Assembly (NCBI GenBank): GCA_963787375.1 | Contig: CAWBCR010000013.1 | Coordinates: 248,001-312,000 of the forward strand | Reading direction: 5' to 3' | Length of the DNA: 64,000 bases | From: CAWBCR01 sp963787375 | Lineage (GTDB): Bacteria; Chloroflexota; Anaerolineae; Aggregatilineales; UBA3940 | In this document: positions 8,485 to 17,218 of the stretch, piece after piece | Layout of the letters: each line of letters starts with the position of its first letter | Numbering within the stretch: the first letter of the stretch is position 1 | Made by a program: the position numbers and the translations under genes | The notes under the pieces: model-generated | What the model saw: the letters and a program-made list of their open reading frames with translations, nothing else | Database searches by the model: none | What the model was told of the DNA's origin: nothing

Positions 8485-9106
8485 CCCACTTAATCAACCG
8501 CGCAGGAAACACGTTGATCACGGTCGTATCCTCATACCTTGACGTGTAGGGTATGTCCTGGCGGTAGATGTGCTTATGTCCGTGCAGAAGATATCTCGGT
8601 TTAAAGTATCGCATCAAGGTTAAGAAGCTCTTAAACCCGACATGGGGCCGATCGTCGCCGTCGTGTATGCCATACGGTGGTGAATGGGTGATCAGCACGT
8701 CCAGGTAGCGCCCGGTGCGCACCTTGTTGGCCAGAAGCTGCGGGATCAGTCCGGCGACCCGCTGCTGCATTTCGAATTCGGTGTACTGGTTGATCGCCCC
8801 CGGCTGGTAGCGCATCGACCCGCCCAGCCCGGCCAGCAGCAGCCCGTCATGGTCAAAGGCCCGTCCATCGATGTCGACACAGCCCTCAGCGCGGTCGATA
8901 ATCCGCCCGTCCGACATATACTGCGTCTTGTCGTGGTTGCCAAAGACGTAGATCACCCGCGAGGTGAGCACCGTCGCGATGTACTCCAGGTAGTAGTACG
9001 GCAGGTCGCCGCACCCAATCACTAGGTCGACGTTGCCGTACTGATCGCGCACGTTGGGTGAGTAAATGCCCCTGACTACGTGGTCGCTGAGCGCCAGGAT
9101 TTTCAT
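8471..9106 (-). CDS. Metallophosphoesterase
   Basis: This is a 211-residue calcineurin-like phosphoesterase. The dinuclear metal motifs appear in order: SDHV at residues 7-10, GCGDLP near 31, the catalytic FGNHD near 55, ITHSPP near 140 and HGHKH near 176. The first motif has DHV where DxH is usual. It is cytoplasmic, without signal or membrane segments. It forms a two-gene operon with the ParB-like gene downstream. The substrate (phosphoester, cyclic nucleotide or dinucleotide) cannot be inferred. Confidence 0.9.
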   Translation of the reverse strand: MKILALSDHVVRGIYSPNVRDQYGNVDLVIGCGDLPYYYLEYIATVLTSRVIYVFGNHDKTQYMSDGRIIDRAEGCVDIDGRAFDHDGLLLAGLGGSMRYQPGAINQYTEFEMQQRVAGLIPQLLANKVRTGRYLDVLITHSPPYGIHDGDDRPHVGFKSFLTLMRYFKPRYLLHGHKHIYRQDIPYTSRYEDTTVINVFPARLIKWDANE

Positions 9107-9220
9107 GCAGGCGATTGCCCCATCGGTTGCCAGCAGACTGTGTGCCGAGTGCCGGATTTCATGAGCCTTCAGAGTATAGCATATCGCGCACGGTTCCGGC
9201 TGGCGCAGGCTGGGGCGCGT

Positions 9221-10066
9221 CTATTCGTATCCTTTGCGGCCCAGCGCAGGCTGCATTGTGGCGGTGATCTGCGCAGCCAGCGGGGAGGGGAAGGCCTCAC
9301 GCCACTTGTAATTGCGGTTGTCCATGCGGACCTCGCGCAGCGCGGGATGGAAGCGGTCTGGATCGATGCCGAGGAAGTCGCAGATAGTGGCCAGCACGCC
9401 GTCGCGATCCTCGCACAACGCCTCGTAGGTTACCTCCAGCAGCCGCGCCGAGGGCGTCAGGCTCAGCTCCTGCTCGCGGCGGTCAACCTCATCGATGTTC
9501 TGTTTCCAGAAGCACGCAAGCTGAACCGCCAGTGTCTCGAAGTCATCTGACAGGCCGCGCTCGGCGTAAGCCTGCGGGAACTCCCGCATCTTGATCTGCT
9601 GCTTGACAGTATACGAGTGGACGACGGCCCGCCCGTCGCGAACGACGTGGACGAAGCGCGCTGCGGGGAACATCTCGACAAGATAGGGGATTCGGAAGGT
9701 GTTGAGCGGGGTCTTGTTGACAAATACCAGCTTGCCCTGGACGCTCTGGAATGCGCCAAACAGCGCCCTGATCTCCTTCTGTCGCCCGACGGTATCCTGC
9801 CACCAGCGCGCGGTGAACGCCGTCGGGTCGATCCAGATCGGCGGCGTGGTACGCGCCGAGGTCGGCCACGGGTAGCCCTGAGGGTCCCAGATGTCGTTTA
9901 GCTCAGACCAGTTGGCGATATCCGCGTGGCGTTTGAGCAGATCGCTGAGGAGCGTAGTGTCGCTGCGCGCGCAGCCGATCACAAACACGGGGTTATGCAC
10001 GCGCTGCTGCCACAGCGATGGCATGCTCCTGGCCAGCAGCGTGATGGCCGTTCGACGAAAACTCAT
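9221..10066 (-). CDS. PAPS-dependent sulfotransferase family protein
   Basis: The 281-residue protein shows the two cofactor motifs of sulfotransferases: the 5'-phosphosulfate loop VFVIGCARSDTTLLSDLL near residue 28 and the 3'-phosphate segment FVHVVRDGRAVVHSY near 135. In the first motif the usual RSGTT reads RSDTT, so a conserved Gly is replaced by Asp. No signal peptide is seen. Acceptor is unknown; nearby glycan genes make a polysaccharide or glycolipid possible, but that is only context. Confidence 0.85.
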   Translation of the reverse strand: MSFRRTAITLLARSMPSLWQQRVHNPVFVIGCARSDTTLLSDLLKRHADIANWSELNDIWDPQGYPWPTSARTTPPIWIDPTAFTARWWQDTVGRQKEIRALFGAFQSVQGKLVFVNKTPLNTFRIPYLVEMFPAARFVHVVRDGRAVVHSYTVKQQIKMREFPQAYAERGLSDDFETLAVQLACFWKQNIDEVDRREQELSLTPSARLLEVTYEALCEDRDGVLATICDFLGIDPDRFHPALREVRMDNRNYKWREAFPSPLAAQITATMQPALGRKGYE

Positions 10067-10099
10067 ATCACCCTCTCACGTCAGTTTGCCCGACGGCGG

Positions 10100-10145
10100 C
10101 AGGGGGCGGGCTGCCGATACCCCACATCGACGCGCCTGCCCCCTG
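10100..10145 (-). terminator. Hairpin after the S-adenosylmethionine synthetase gene
   Basis: CAGGGGGC pairs with GCCCCCTG across a 30-nt internal part that can fold further. It lies between the stop of the synthetase gene and the start of the sulfotransferase gene and has the same CAGGGG form as several other terminators here. No U tract is clear. Confidence 0.4.
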
Positions 10146-10204
10146 GCACCAATTGGCGATTAGATATTAGCGATCAGCCCCAGCCATACGAAACAGGCCG
10201 CTGG

Positions 10205-11398
10205 CTAATACAGCTTGACTTCCTGGTTGCGCAGCTTCTCACGCAGTCCGGTCATGTCGGCCAGGTTGCGGTCGATCACCGCCTCGACCTTGATGCGAAC
10301 CTGGTCCGTCAGCCCGCCGTTAACCGTGGTGACCGTCGCCGTCGCGATCAGCGGCTGGTCGAGCGGATGGCCGATCTGGCTCAGGATGTAGACCTGCGCC
10401 TCTTTAACCTCGTCCACGCTCTCCACGATATCCTGCGCCGTCAGCAGCGACAGGACGTTGTACAGCTTGCCAACGTGGCTGATCGGGTTCTTGCCGGCGG
10501 CTGCTTCGAGCGAAGCGGCGCGGAACGGCGCGATCACGCCCGTCACGCGGTTGCCTCGCCCCACCGAGCCGTCGTCGCCCATCTCGGCACTGGTGCCGGT
10601 CATCGTCAGGTAGACGGCCCCTGCGTCCTCGTTGTCGGCGGTGTTCACGTCGACCCGCACCGTGTGCTGCGGGGCCAGCTTCTCGGCGTAAGCCTGCACG
10701 GCTTCGCGCACCGCCTGCTTGACCTCGATGTACTCTGCCTGATCCTTGACCTGCGAGGCGATGAACGGCACGGCGCAGGTCAGCACAATCTCGTCGCCGG
10801 TGCGGCAGCCCATCACCTTCACGTCCTCGCCCACCGGGAACTGGTCGACCAGGTCACCGGTGATGTATTCGCACGTCTCGTACACCGCATTTTCGAGGAC
10901 CGAGCGCGGCCAGTGCGCCGCGCCGAAGCTGGTATCGTTGGCCGTGATTTCGTGCACTGCGTGGATCAGCTCGCTGGAGCCATGCCCCGCGTAGCTGTCG
11001 ATGACGCAGTGCTGATCGGGGTCGAGGTACTTCATCGTCTCGCGGATGTGCGCTTTGGCGGCATTGATGGCGATGGCGTCCATCGGCACCTGCGTGCCGT
11101 CCGGCGCGACAGGCGTGCCGCGCCCTGCGATCTGGATGCGGATCGGCTTCAGCATCTGGGCGTGCCCATAGCTGACATCCGTCTCACCCGCTACAAGCTG
11201 CACCTTGTCGAAATTGTGGTGCAGCGGCGCGCCCAGGTTCTCGACGCACCATTTGGTGTACTCGACTGAGATACGCTCGGCGATGCCGTCGCACAGGCTG
11301 TCGGGGTGGCCGATGCCCTTGCGCTCAACGATCTCGACCGGGCGATCTTCGATCCATGTGCCGTTGGCTCGTGCAACGACGATGTTACGCTTGCCCAT
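10205..11398 (-). CDS. mat: Archaeal-type methionine adenosyltransferase
   Basis: This enzyme makes S-adenosylmethionine from methionine and ATP. The 397-residue sequence belongs to the archaeal AdoMet synthetase family, not to bacterial MetK: it has VERKGIGHPDSLCDGIAER near residue 25, VQLVAGETDVSYG near 66, and GHGSSELIHAVHEI in the middle. The ATG at 11398 was chosen over a TTG three codons upstream because the AGGAGG site then has normal spacing. A SAM-I riboswitch lies 88 bp upstream on the same strand, so expression is likely repressed by the product. A hairpin follows the stop. Confidence 0.93.
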   Translation of the reverse strand: MGKRNIVVARANGTWIEDRPVEIVERKGIGHPDSLCDGIAERISVEYTKWCVENLGAPLHHNFDKVQLVAGETDVSYGHAQMLKPIRIQIAGRGTPVAPDGTQVPMDAIAINAAKAHIRETMKYLDPDQHCVIDSYAGHGSSELIHAVHEITANDTSFGAAHWPRSVLENAVYETCEYITGDLVDQFPVGEDVKVMGCRTGDEIVLTCAVPFIASQVKDQAEYIEVKQAVREAVQAYAEKLAPQHTVRVDVNTADNEDAGAVYLTMTGTSAEMGDDGSVGRGNRVTGVIAPFRAASLEAAAGKNPISHVGKLYNVLSLLTAQDIVESVDEVKEAQVYILSQIGHPLDQPLIATATVTTVNGGLTDQVRIKVEAVIDRNLADMTGLREKLRNQEVKLY

Positions 11399-11485
11399 AG
11401 GGTGCAAATCCTCCTGTCTACGTGGCGGCTAACGCAACACGCCTCTCCGAGAAGAGGCGCGTGACAGGATCGTTTTGCGTCTCCT

Positions 11486-11611
11486 CTCATCTCCCAGAGT
11501 TCCACAGAGCACCTCTGCCGGAATTGGCACCATTCCGCCTGCGATGTGTCCATCGCCACACGGCGGTTGCCGAGGCTTCACAGGGCCGGTCCCTCCACCT
11601 CTCTGGATGAG
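11486..11611 (-). promoter_or_regulatory. SAM-I (S-box) riboswitch
   Basis: Read on the minus strand, the segment has the complete S-box order. The P1 strands are CTCATC (11606-11611) and GATGAG (11486-11491). Between them lie AGAGGTGGAGGGACCGGCCC, TGAAGCC, CGGCAACC, a variable P3 arm, GGTGCCAATTCC, and AACTCTGGGA before the closing strand. These are the conserved SAM-binding core elements of the family. It precedes the methionine adenosyltransferase gene. The following hairpin (CGCCTCT/AGAGGCG, 11440-11459) has no U run, so control may act on translation instead of termination. Confidence 0.93.
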
Positions 11612-11846
11612 TGGGGCTATTTTGCTAGCTCACCAAACTATGATGTTGTTTGCGCCTGTTTGTACAGGCAGGGCCAGTTTACCGCGCGGGCAGTAGGGTG
11701 TCAATAGACGTGATCCCTGAGTTCGCCTGCCGCCACGTTTTCGCCGTCGCTCCATACCGCGTGGGGGTAGGGCGAATCGCGCAATCCCCGAATCTGCGGT
11801 AACGTTATGGCGATTTCTGACACGGCCCATCGAGAAAGGTGCTGTG

Positions 11847-12398
11847 ATGTCCCTTGGCACAGTCAGCGTGTTTGGCGGCCAGTCGCCCCGACCCGGCTCA
11901 GCAGCCTACGAGGAGGCCGTCACGCTGGGCAGGCTCCTCGCCGAAGCAGGCGCGGTCGTCATGACCGGTGGCTACGGCGGCACGATGGAGGCTACCAGCA
12001 AAGGCGCGAAGGAAGCCGGCGGGCGCACTATCGGCGTGACCGTCGGCCTTTTTGAGACCTCCGGCTTCCGCGTCGGCCCAAACGCCTACGTTGACGAGGT
12101 CGTGCAGTACCCCACCCTCTCCGAGCGCCTGCTGCATCTGGTCAAGAATTGCGACGCCGCCATCGCGCTGCGTGGCGGGATCGGCACGCTCAGCGAGGTC
12201 ATGCTCGCCTGGAGCCTGATCCAGGTCGGTGAGACGACCCGCAAGCCGCTCGTCTTGCTGGGTGAGGACTGGCGCGCCCTGATCGAAACCCTCTATGGGG
12301 ATGGCGCGTACATCAGGGCTGCGGACATGGACGTGGTCCACATCGCCCGCACACCTGACCAGGCGCTGACACTGCTGCGCAATTGGGAACTCCCGTAG
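11847..12398 (+). CDS. LOG/TIGR00725-family (SLOG fold) protein
   Basis: The 183-residue protein has a Rossmann-like fold with VSVFGG at the N-terminus, GGYGGTMEA near residue 41 and RGGIGTLSEVMLAW near 110. The last two correspond to the PGGxGTxxE nucleotide-binding loop of LOG-like proteins. Known members hydrolyse nucleoside monophosphates to base and ribose-5-phosphate or bind nucleotides for signalling. The first Pro of the loop is replaced by Arg, so activity is not assured. The ATG at 11847 has AGAAAGG upstream. A TPR lipoprotein gene follows by 16 bp. Confidence 0.8.
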   Translation: MSLGTVSVFGGQSPRPGSAAYEEAVTLGRLLAEAGAVVMTGGYGGTMEATSKGAKEAGGRTIGVTVGLFETSGFRVGPNAYVDEVVQYPTLSERLLHLVKNCDAAIALRGGIGTLSEVMLAWSLIQVGETTRKPLVLLGEDWRALIETLYGDGAYIRAADMDVVHIARTPDQALTLLRNWELP

Positions 12399-12414
12399 CG
12401 GCCCGGAATCGACA

Positions 12415-13716
12415 ATGATGTCCCGTCTATCACCTGAGCGGATGCGATGCGTCCCTGCGCTTATTGTGGTGGCCCTGCTCGCCGCCTGCGCTCCGGCTGC
12501 GCCTGCGGCGACAGCCACGCCCGCGCTGACGGCCACGCAGCCGCCGACATTCACGCCCGCTCCGGCGGCCACCGCCGAGCCGACCGCCACCCCCACGCTC
12601 ACGCCGACCCCGTCGCCAACGCCCGGCCCCGGCCTCGACGATCTGCTCCAGACGCCGGGCGCGATGTACCTCAACGCCAACCTCGACGGCGCGTCACAGG
12701 CCTATGAGCAGATCGCCACGCTGTACCCACATCGCGCCGAGCCGTACCTGGGCCTGGCGGCGGTCGACCAGCGCAACGGGGACGTGCAGGCCGCGCTGAC
12801 CCATCTGCGTGAGGCCGCCGACGCGCAGCCGACCAGCTTCGAGGCGTGGCGGCAGTTGGCCGTCCTGTTGGAGCAGCAGGCCGACTTTCAGAGCGCGGTC
12901 GATGTCTACGGGCAGATGATCGACCTGGTTCCCGACGACCCCGATCTGTATACCGCGCGGGCCATCGCCGAGGCGCGTCTTGGCCTGTCAGACCCGGCCA
13001 CGTCCGATCTGCAATCGGCGCGGCGCCTCGACCCCTATCGTGAATTCGCGTGGCTTAACGCTGCCGGGGCGGCCTTTGGCGCGCGCGCCTACGCTGCCGC
13101 CGCCGCGATTGCCACCGCCGGCCTCGACGGCTATCCGCAGTCGGTTGGGCTGCTGACGCTGCGCGCCCAGGCCGAGCTGACGCAGGGCGATGCCGAGGCC
13201 GCGCTGTCCGACTTCGACATCGCGCTGGCCGCTGCACCCAACTCGTTCGCTGCCATGCACGGGCGCGGGCTGACGCTGCTGGCGCTCAACCGCAGCGATG
13301 AAGCCATCGCGGCGCTGCAGCAGGCCGGCGAGATGGGCACCGCCGCCGGCCTCGAAGGCTTCGAGGAGGGGCTCGCGGCGATGGCCGACGCTGCCGACGC
13401 CATCGCGATGGCCGATCCCGTCGCGGCTTTCTCTTATCTCGACAAGCAGACCATCCATTACGGCAGCCGCCCGGCGCTGCTACTCGGCGTGGCGCGCGTG
13501 CGCTGGCGTCAGGGCAACGACTCGCTGGCCCTCAGCTATCTCAACAACCTCGTCCGCGACGGCTACACGCCGGCGCTGTACTGGCGCGCGCGTGTGTATA
13601 TCGACCAGAAGGACGACGCCAGCGCTCTTGACGACCTGCGCGCTTTCATCGAGGCGACGCCCGCCGGCCCGCTGGCCGAATCGGCTCGCACGCTGATCAG
13701 CTCGTTGGGTGGGTGA
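12415..13716 (+). CDS. TPR-repeat lipoprotein
   Basis: The 433-residue protein has a signal sequence ending in the lipobox LLAAC (Cys 25), then about 45 residues of Thr/Ala/Pro linker (TPTLTPTPSPTPGP). From residue 95 to the end it consists of tetratricopeptide-like helices, for example AYEQIATLYPHRAEPYLGLA and AALTHLREAADAQPTSFEAW. It should be membrane-anchored outside the cell and act as a protein-interaction scaffold. No catalytic motif is present. It probably shares a transcript with the upstream LOG-family gene. Confidence 0.85.
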   Translation: MMSRLSPERMRCVPALIVVALLAACAPAAPAATATPALTATQPPTFTPAPAATAEPTATPTLTPTPSPTPGPGLDDLLQTPGAMYLNANLDGASQAYEQIATLYPHRAEPYLGLAAVDQRNGDVQAALTHLREAADAQPTSFEAWRQLAVLLEQQADFQSAVDVYGQMIDLVPDDPDLYTARAIAEARLGLSDPATSDLQSARRLDPYREFAWLNAAGAAFGARAYAAAAAIATAGLDGYPQSVGLLTLRAQAELTQGDAEAALSDFDIALAAAPNSFAAMHGRGLTLLALNRSDEAIAALQQAGEMGTAAGLEGFEEGLAAMADAADAIAMADPVAAFSYLDKQTIHYGSRPALLLGVARVRWRQGNDSLALSYLNNLVRDGYTPALYWRARVYIDQKDDASALDDLRAFIEATPAGPLAESARTLISSLGG

Positions 13717-13905
13717 GCGTATTAGAACTCTGGTAGATTCACGGCGCTGTGCCTTGCTGCCTGCTCCCCGGCATGGTACCATCTACACACCGGGACTGAT
13801 TTCGACAATCGTGCATGGTAAGTCTCAACGACCTGACAGCGTCTACATGTTAAGAGACGCTGCCGATAAACGGTGGCAAAAACAGCGTAGTGAGGAGTGC
13901 AGCCA

Positions 13906-14232
13906 ATGGCTAAACCATTTCCCGTAAGTGATACTTCCTTCGAGTCCGACGTGCTGGACTCGGATCAGCCGGTGCTCGTCGATTTCTGGGCGGAGTGGTG
14001 CAACCCATGCAAGATGATTGCGCCTATCGTCGATGAGCTGGCCGAAGAGTATGACGGCCAGCTTCGCGTCGCCAAGCTCGACGCGGACGAGAACCCCAAC
14101 ATCATGCAGGTCTATGGCGTGATGGGCATCCCCACGCTGATCCTGTTCAAAGGCGGCGAAGCCGTCGAGCGGATCACCGGCTACATGCCAAAAGACCGCC
14201 TGCTGGACAAACTCTCCCGCCACATCGGATAG
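13906..14232 (+). CDS. trxA: Thioredoxin
   Basis: This is a 108-residue cytoplasmic thioredoxin that reduces disulfides in target proteins. It has VLVDFWAEWCNPCKMIAP near residue 24-41, with the active site WCNPC instead of the usual WCGPC, and the cis-proline loop GIPTLILF near 73. The ATG at 13906 was chosen for the GAGGAG site before it. It is a stand-alone gene with a strong terminator. A thioredoxin-reductase-like flavoprotein at 18.7 kb lacks the CxxC needed to be its classical reductase. Confidence 0.95.
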   Translation: MAKPFPVSDTSFESDVLDSDQPVLVDFWAEWCNPCKMIAPIVDELAEEYDGQLRVAKLDADENPNIMQVYGVMGIPTLILFKGGEAVERITGYMPKDRLLDKLSRHIG

Positions 14233-14260
14233 CACAGCGCCGCATCGTCAGCATCCGGCA

Positions 14261-14296
14261 GCCGCCTGAGCGAATTCGCTCAGGCGGCCTTTTTTG
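14261..14296 (+). terminator. Intrinsic terminator of trxA
   Basis: A 14-bp perfect stem beginning GCCGCCTGAGCG, centred on AATT, is followed by seven T residues. Confidence 0.92.
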
Positions 14297-14383
14297 TTCT
14301 GGTGTATCATGGCAAAGCTCACCAACCGGGGTAGAGACTCTAATGCGTTCGGGTGAGCGATAAGCACACATGGAGGAGTATCT

Positions 14384-15124
14384 ATGAATCTTCTGGGAGG
14401 CATTCGCAACCGGATCAATGCCGTCGTCGGCGGTGTTATCGCCGCCATCTGTTTCCTGGTGATGGGAGCCTTTCTCGCGTTTGTGATCTCGCCGCAGCAG
14501 GCGGTCGAGTGGCGGCGCATCCAGGGCCTGCCACAACTGGACGCCGCGTCCTACGAAGCAGTGTCGATAGGTCAGGAGGTCGCGTTGAGCGGCCACCTGC
14601 AGAACAACAGCGCGCTGACGCCCGACGGCCTCGTGGCCTACCAGCGCGATCGCTGGGACGTGAGGCCGGCGTCGAGCAGCGATGACTCGCCCTCCGGTTC
14701 TTGGACGGTGCTGGAGTTCCAGTTTCCGGCGCTGTCGATTGCCGTCGACGGCGGCATGCTGCGCACGGTTGCCGTGAACAACGTGACTATAGGCGGCAAC
14801 TTGCACGAGACGGTTCAGGACGGCACCGGCGCAAATACCGATACCTACCAGGGCCGCAAGCTGCACGACGGCGCGGTCCGCACGCGCGGCTTCGCCGATG
14901 GTGATCTCGTCACGATGGTCGGCCAGAAAGCCTCCACAGGCGACGCGATCCCGGCGCGGCTGTTCGGCGGCGACCGCGTCCAGCTTGTCGACAACATCCG
15001 GAAGGGCGCGCAGGCGCTGTTCCTGGCTGGCATCGGGATGATGATCTGCGCGCCGATTGTGCTGGTGCTGGGCGTGGTGGGTGGCATCCTTGGCCGCAAC
15101 CGGCGGAAGCTCAAGATCGGGTAA
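14384..15124 (+). CDS. Two-helix membrane protein of unknown function
   Basis: The 246-residue protein has one membrane helix near residues 15-37 and a second near 207-232, with a polar domain of about 165 residues between them. The domain contains VALSGHLQNNSALTPDGLVAYQ and later EFQFPALSIAV, a beta-rich pattern that loosely recalls GIDE-type membrane domains; that similarity is too weak for a name. GGAGGAG precedes the ATG. A hairpin follows. Confidence 0.7.
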   Translation: MNLLGGIRNRINAVVGGVIAAICFLVMGAFLAFVISPQQAVEWRRIQGLPQLDAASYEAVSIGQEVALSGHLQNNSALTPDGLVAYQRDRWDVRPASSSDDSPSGSWTVLEFQFPALSIAVDGGMLRTVAVNNVTIGGNLHETVQDGTGANTDTYQGRKLHDGAVRTRGFADGDLVTMVGQKASTGDAIPARLFGGDRVQLVDNIRKGAQALFLAGIGMMICAPIVLVLGVVGGILGRNRRKLKIG

Positions 15125-15164
15125 TGGCCGGCACAGGTTCGTGGCCGGCCAAGCCGAGGGCAGC

Positions 15165-15190
15165 AGGGGCACCTGCGTAGAGGTGCCCCT
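15165..15190 (+). terminator. Hairpin after the two-helix membrane protein gene
   Basis: AGGGGCACCT and AGGTGCCCCT form a perfect 10-bp stem with a 6-nt loop, followed by TTATAG. It is part of the CAGGGG hairpin group. Confidence 0.55.
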
Positions 15191-15237
15191 TATAGCGTGC
15201 GGATCGGGGCACGGGGCTTTTCCGTCGATCAGTGGTA

Positions 15238-15267
15238 TTGGTCAGGCGATGCACCACACGCTACAAT
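15238..15267 (+). promoter_or_regulatory. Promoter of the SH3b-glycoside hydrolase gene
   Basis: TTGGTC and TACAAT are separated by 18 bp, about 57 bp before the ATG. Confidence 0.45.
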
Positions 15268-15324
15268 GGGCCCAGGTCTTGTTCTCCGCGTATCCTACAT
15301 TGAACCCCAGAGGACACTTGTAAA

Positions 15325-17145
15325 ATGGTCGATCATCGTCAACATTCATGGCTGAGACGTGCGCTGCTGGTAATCGTCATCCTGGCGCTGGCTCTGCCGG
15401 TAGTCTCCGCGCAGGCCGCGCCCGCAGGCCAGTCTGCCGTCACGGCCACCACAACTGTCAACCTGCGCGTCCGCTCCGGCCCCGGCACCACCTTCACCCA
15501 GCTCAGCTATGCGCCAACCGGTACGGTGCTGACGGTCGTCGGGCGCAACGCCGACAGCACTTGGCTCAACATCACGATCAACGGCACGCAGGGCTGGGTC
15601 GCCGCCTGGTACACGAACATCAGCGGCGATCTGAACAGCGTCCCGGTGATCAGCGGGGCGGCGTCTGCCACCACAGTGACCGGCGTCACGGTCACCACCA
15701 CTGACTACCTGCGCCTGCGCGCCGGGCCTGGCACCGACACCAACACGCTCGCCATCGCACCCATCGGGACCACCGTCCCGGTGGTTGGCCGCAACGCCAG
15801 CAGCACATGGATCAACGTCAGCTTCAATGGGACCACCGGCTGGATGTCCGCCTACTTCGTGACGGTATCCGGGGATCTATTCAGTGTACCCATCAACGAT
15901 GGCTCCAGCGGCGCAGCAGCCGCGCCGCCCGCCGCCGCCGGCCCGGTGACCGCCAGCGTGGCGACCAACCTCAACTATCGCACCGGCCCCGATACTTCTT
16001 ACACGCTGCTCGGCTATGTGCCGAGTGGCACCGTGCTGACCGTCCTTGGCCGCAACAGCGCCTCCAACTGGCTGTACGTCAACTACAACGGCCAGCAGGT
16101 GTGGGTGGCGGGCTGGTATACCAATATCAGTGGCAACCTGTCCAGCACACCGGTGGTCAGTGCGCCGCCGCCCACCCCGTCCGCACCGGGAGGGTCCACG
16201 CCGGGTGTGTCGCTGCCGGCAATATCCTCCGGCTCGTTTGCATTGGGCGGCCAGACCCAGAGCTTCTCGCACCCTGACCTGATGCGCTCGGCGGGCATGA
16301 CGTGGGTCAAGTTCCAGCAGAAGTGGACCCCCGGCATGGATCCCAGCATCGTCGCGGGTGCGATCAACTCGGCCCACGCGCAGGGCTTCCGTGTGCTGAT
16401 CAGCTCGCCGGGCCAGCTCTACCCGGGCAGCATCGACTACGCCTCCTACGTGCAGTTCCTGCGGGGTGTGGCACAGCTCGGCGCGGATGCTATCGAAGTG
16501 TGGAACGAGATGAATCTGAACCGCGAGTGGCCCTCCGGGCAGGTCAATCCGGCCACCTACGTCAACAGCATGCTGGCCCCGGCCTATGCGGCCATCAAGG
16601 CAGCCAGTCCGAACACGATCGTCATCGCGGGCGCGCTGGCCCCGACGGGCGTCAACATCGGCAACGACATCATGAGCGATGACCGCTACCTGGCTGGCAT
16701 GCGCGACGCCGGCGCGGCGAATTATATGGACTGCCTGGGCGTGCATCACAACGCCGGGGCCACCTCGCCCGACGCTACAACCGGCCATCCCGCCGACGGC
16801 GGCGCGCACCACTATTCATGGTACTTCGGCCCAACGTTCAATCTGTACGCCGGCACCTTCCCACACACCGCGCTGTGCTACACCGAGCTGGGCTACCTGA
16901 CGCCGGACGGCTATGGCACACTGCCGTCGACCTTCTCATGGGGGCAGAACACCTCGCTCGCCGAGCACGCGCAGTGGCTGGGCCGCGCCGTCCAACTGCT
17001 GCGCCAGAGTGGCCGCGTGCGGCTGGCGGTCATCTTCAACGTCGACTTCACCTCCTGGGGCGATGATCCGCAGGCCGGTTACGCCATCCTGCGCCCGGAT
17101 GGCTCCTGCCCGGCGTGCAGCACGCTCGCCGCCGCCATGCGCTGA
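15325..17145 (+). CDS. Secreted SH3b-repeat protein with clan A glycoside hydrolase-like domain
   Basis: The 606-residue protein has a signal peptide (cleavage near AQAAPA, residue 30) and three bacterial SH3 repeats. Each repeat carries an L(R/N)(V/L)R(S/A/T)G-type strand and ends in GWxxxxxxxxSG (about residues 35-100, 115-180, 208-275). A Pro/Ser linker leads to a (beta/alpha)8-like domain from about 300. Its WNEMN (E395) and YTELGY (E521) fit the acid/base and nucleophile of clan A hydrolases such as GH5 or GH39. The SH3b repeats suggest cell-wall binding. Substrate is unknown. Confidence 0.82.
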   Translation: MVDHRQHSWLRRALLVIVILALALPVVSAQAAPAGQSAVTATTTVNLRVRSGPGTTFTQLSYAPTGTVLTVVGRNADSTWLNITINGTQGWVAAWYTNISGDLNSVPVISGAASATTVTGVTVTTTDYLRLRAGPGTDTNTLAIAPIGTTVPVVGRNASSTWINVSFNGTTGWMSAYFVTVSGDLFSVPINDGSSGAAAAPPAAAGPVTASVATNLNYRTGPDTSYTLLGYVPSGTVLTVLGRNSASNWLYVNYNGQQVWVAGWYTNISGNLSSTPVVSAPPPTPSAPGGSTPGVSLPAISSGSFALGGQTQSFSHPDLMRSAGMTWVKFQQKWTPGMDPSIVAGAINSAHAQGFRVLISSPGQLYPGSIDYASYVQFLRGVAQLGADAIEVWNEMNLNREWPSGQVNPATYVNSMLAPAYAAIKAASPNTIVIAGALAPTGVNIGNDIMSDDRYLAGMRDAGAANYMDCLGVHHNAGATSPDATTGHPADGGAHHYSWYFGPTFNLYAGTFPHTALCYTELGYLTPDGYGTLPSTFSWGQNTSLAEHAQWLGRAVQLLRQSGRVRLAVIFNVDFTSWGDDPQAGYAILRPDGSCPACSTLAAAMR

Positions 17146-17161
17146 AATCACACACCCAACG

Positions 17162-17195
17162 CAGGGGCACAGCGCGTCCAGCAGCCGTGCCCCTG
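17162..17195 (+). terminator. Hairpin between the hydrolase and GH13 genes
   Basis: CAGGGGCAC pairs with GTGCCCCTG. It lies directly after the stop and has the recurrent CAGGGG form. Confidence 0.55.
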
Positions 17196-17218
17196 TGTCC
17201 TGACCGGGGAGACTTCGC

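Noticed and set aside
9926..11269. Long open frame antisense to the methionine adenosyltransferase gene
   Set aside because: It mirrors the codon positions of a clear gene and has no family features; high GC commonly gives such shadows.
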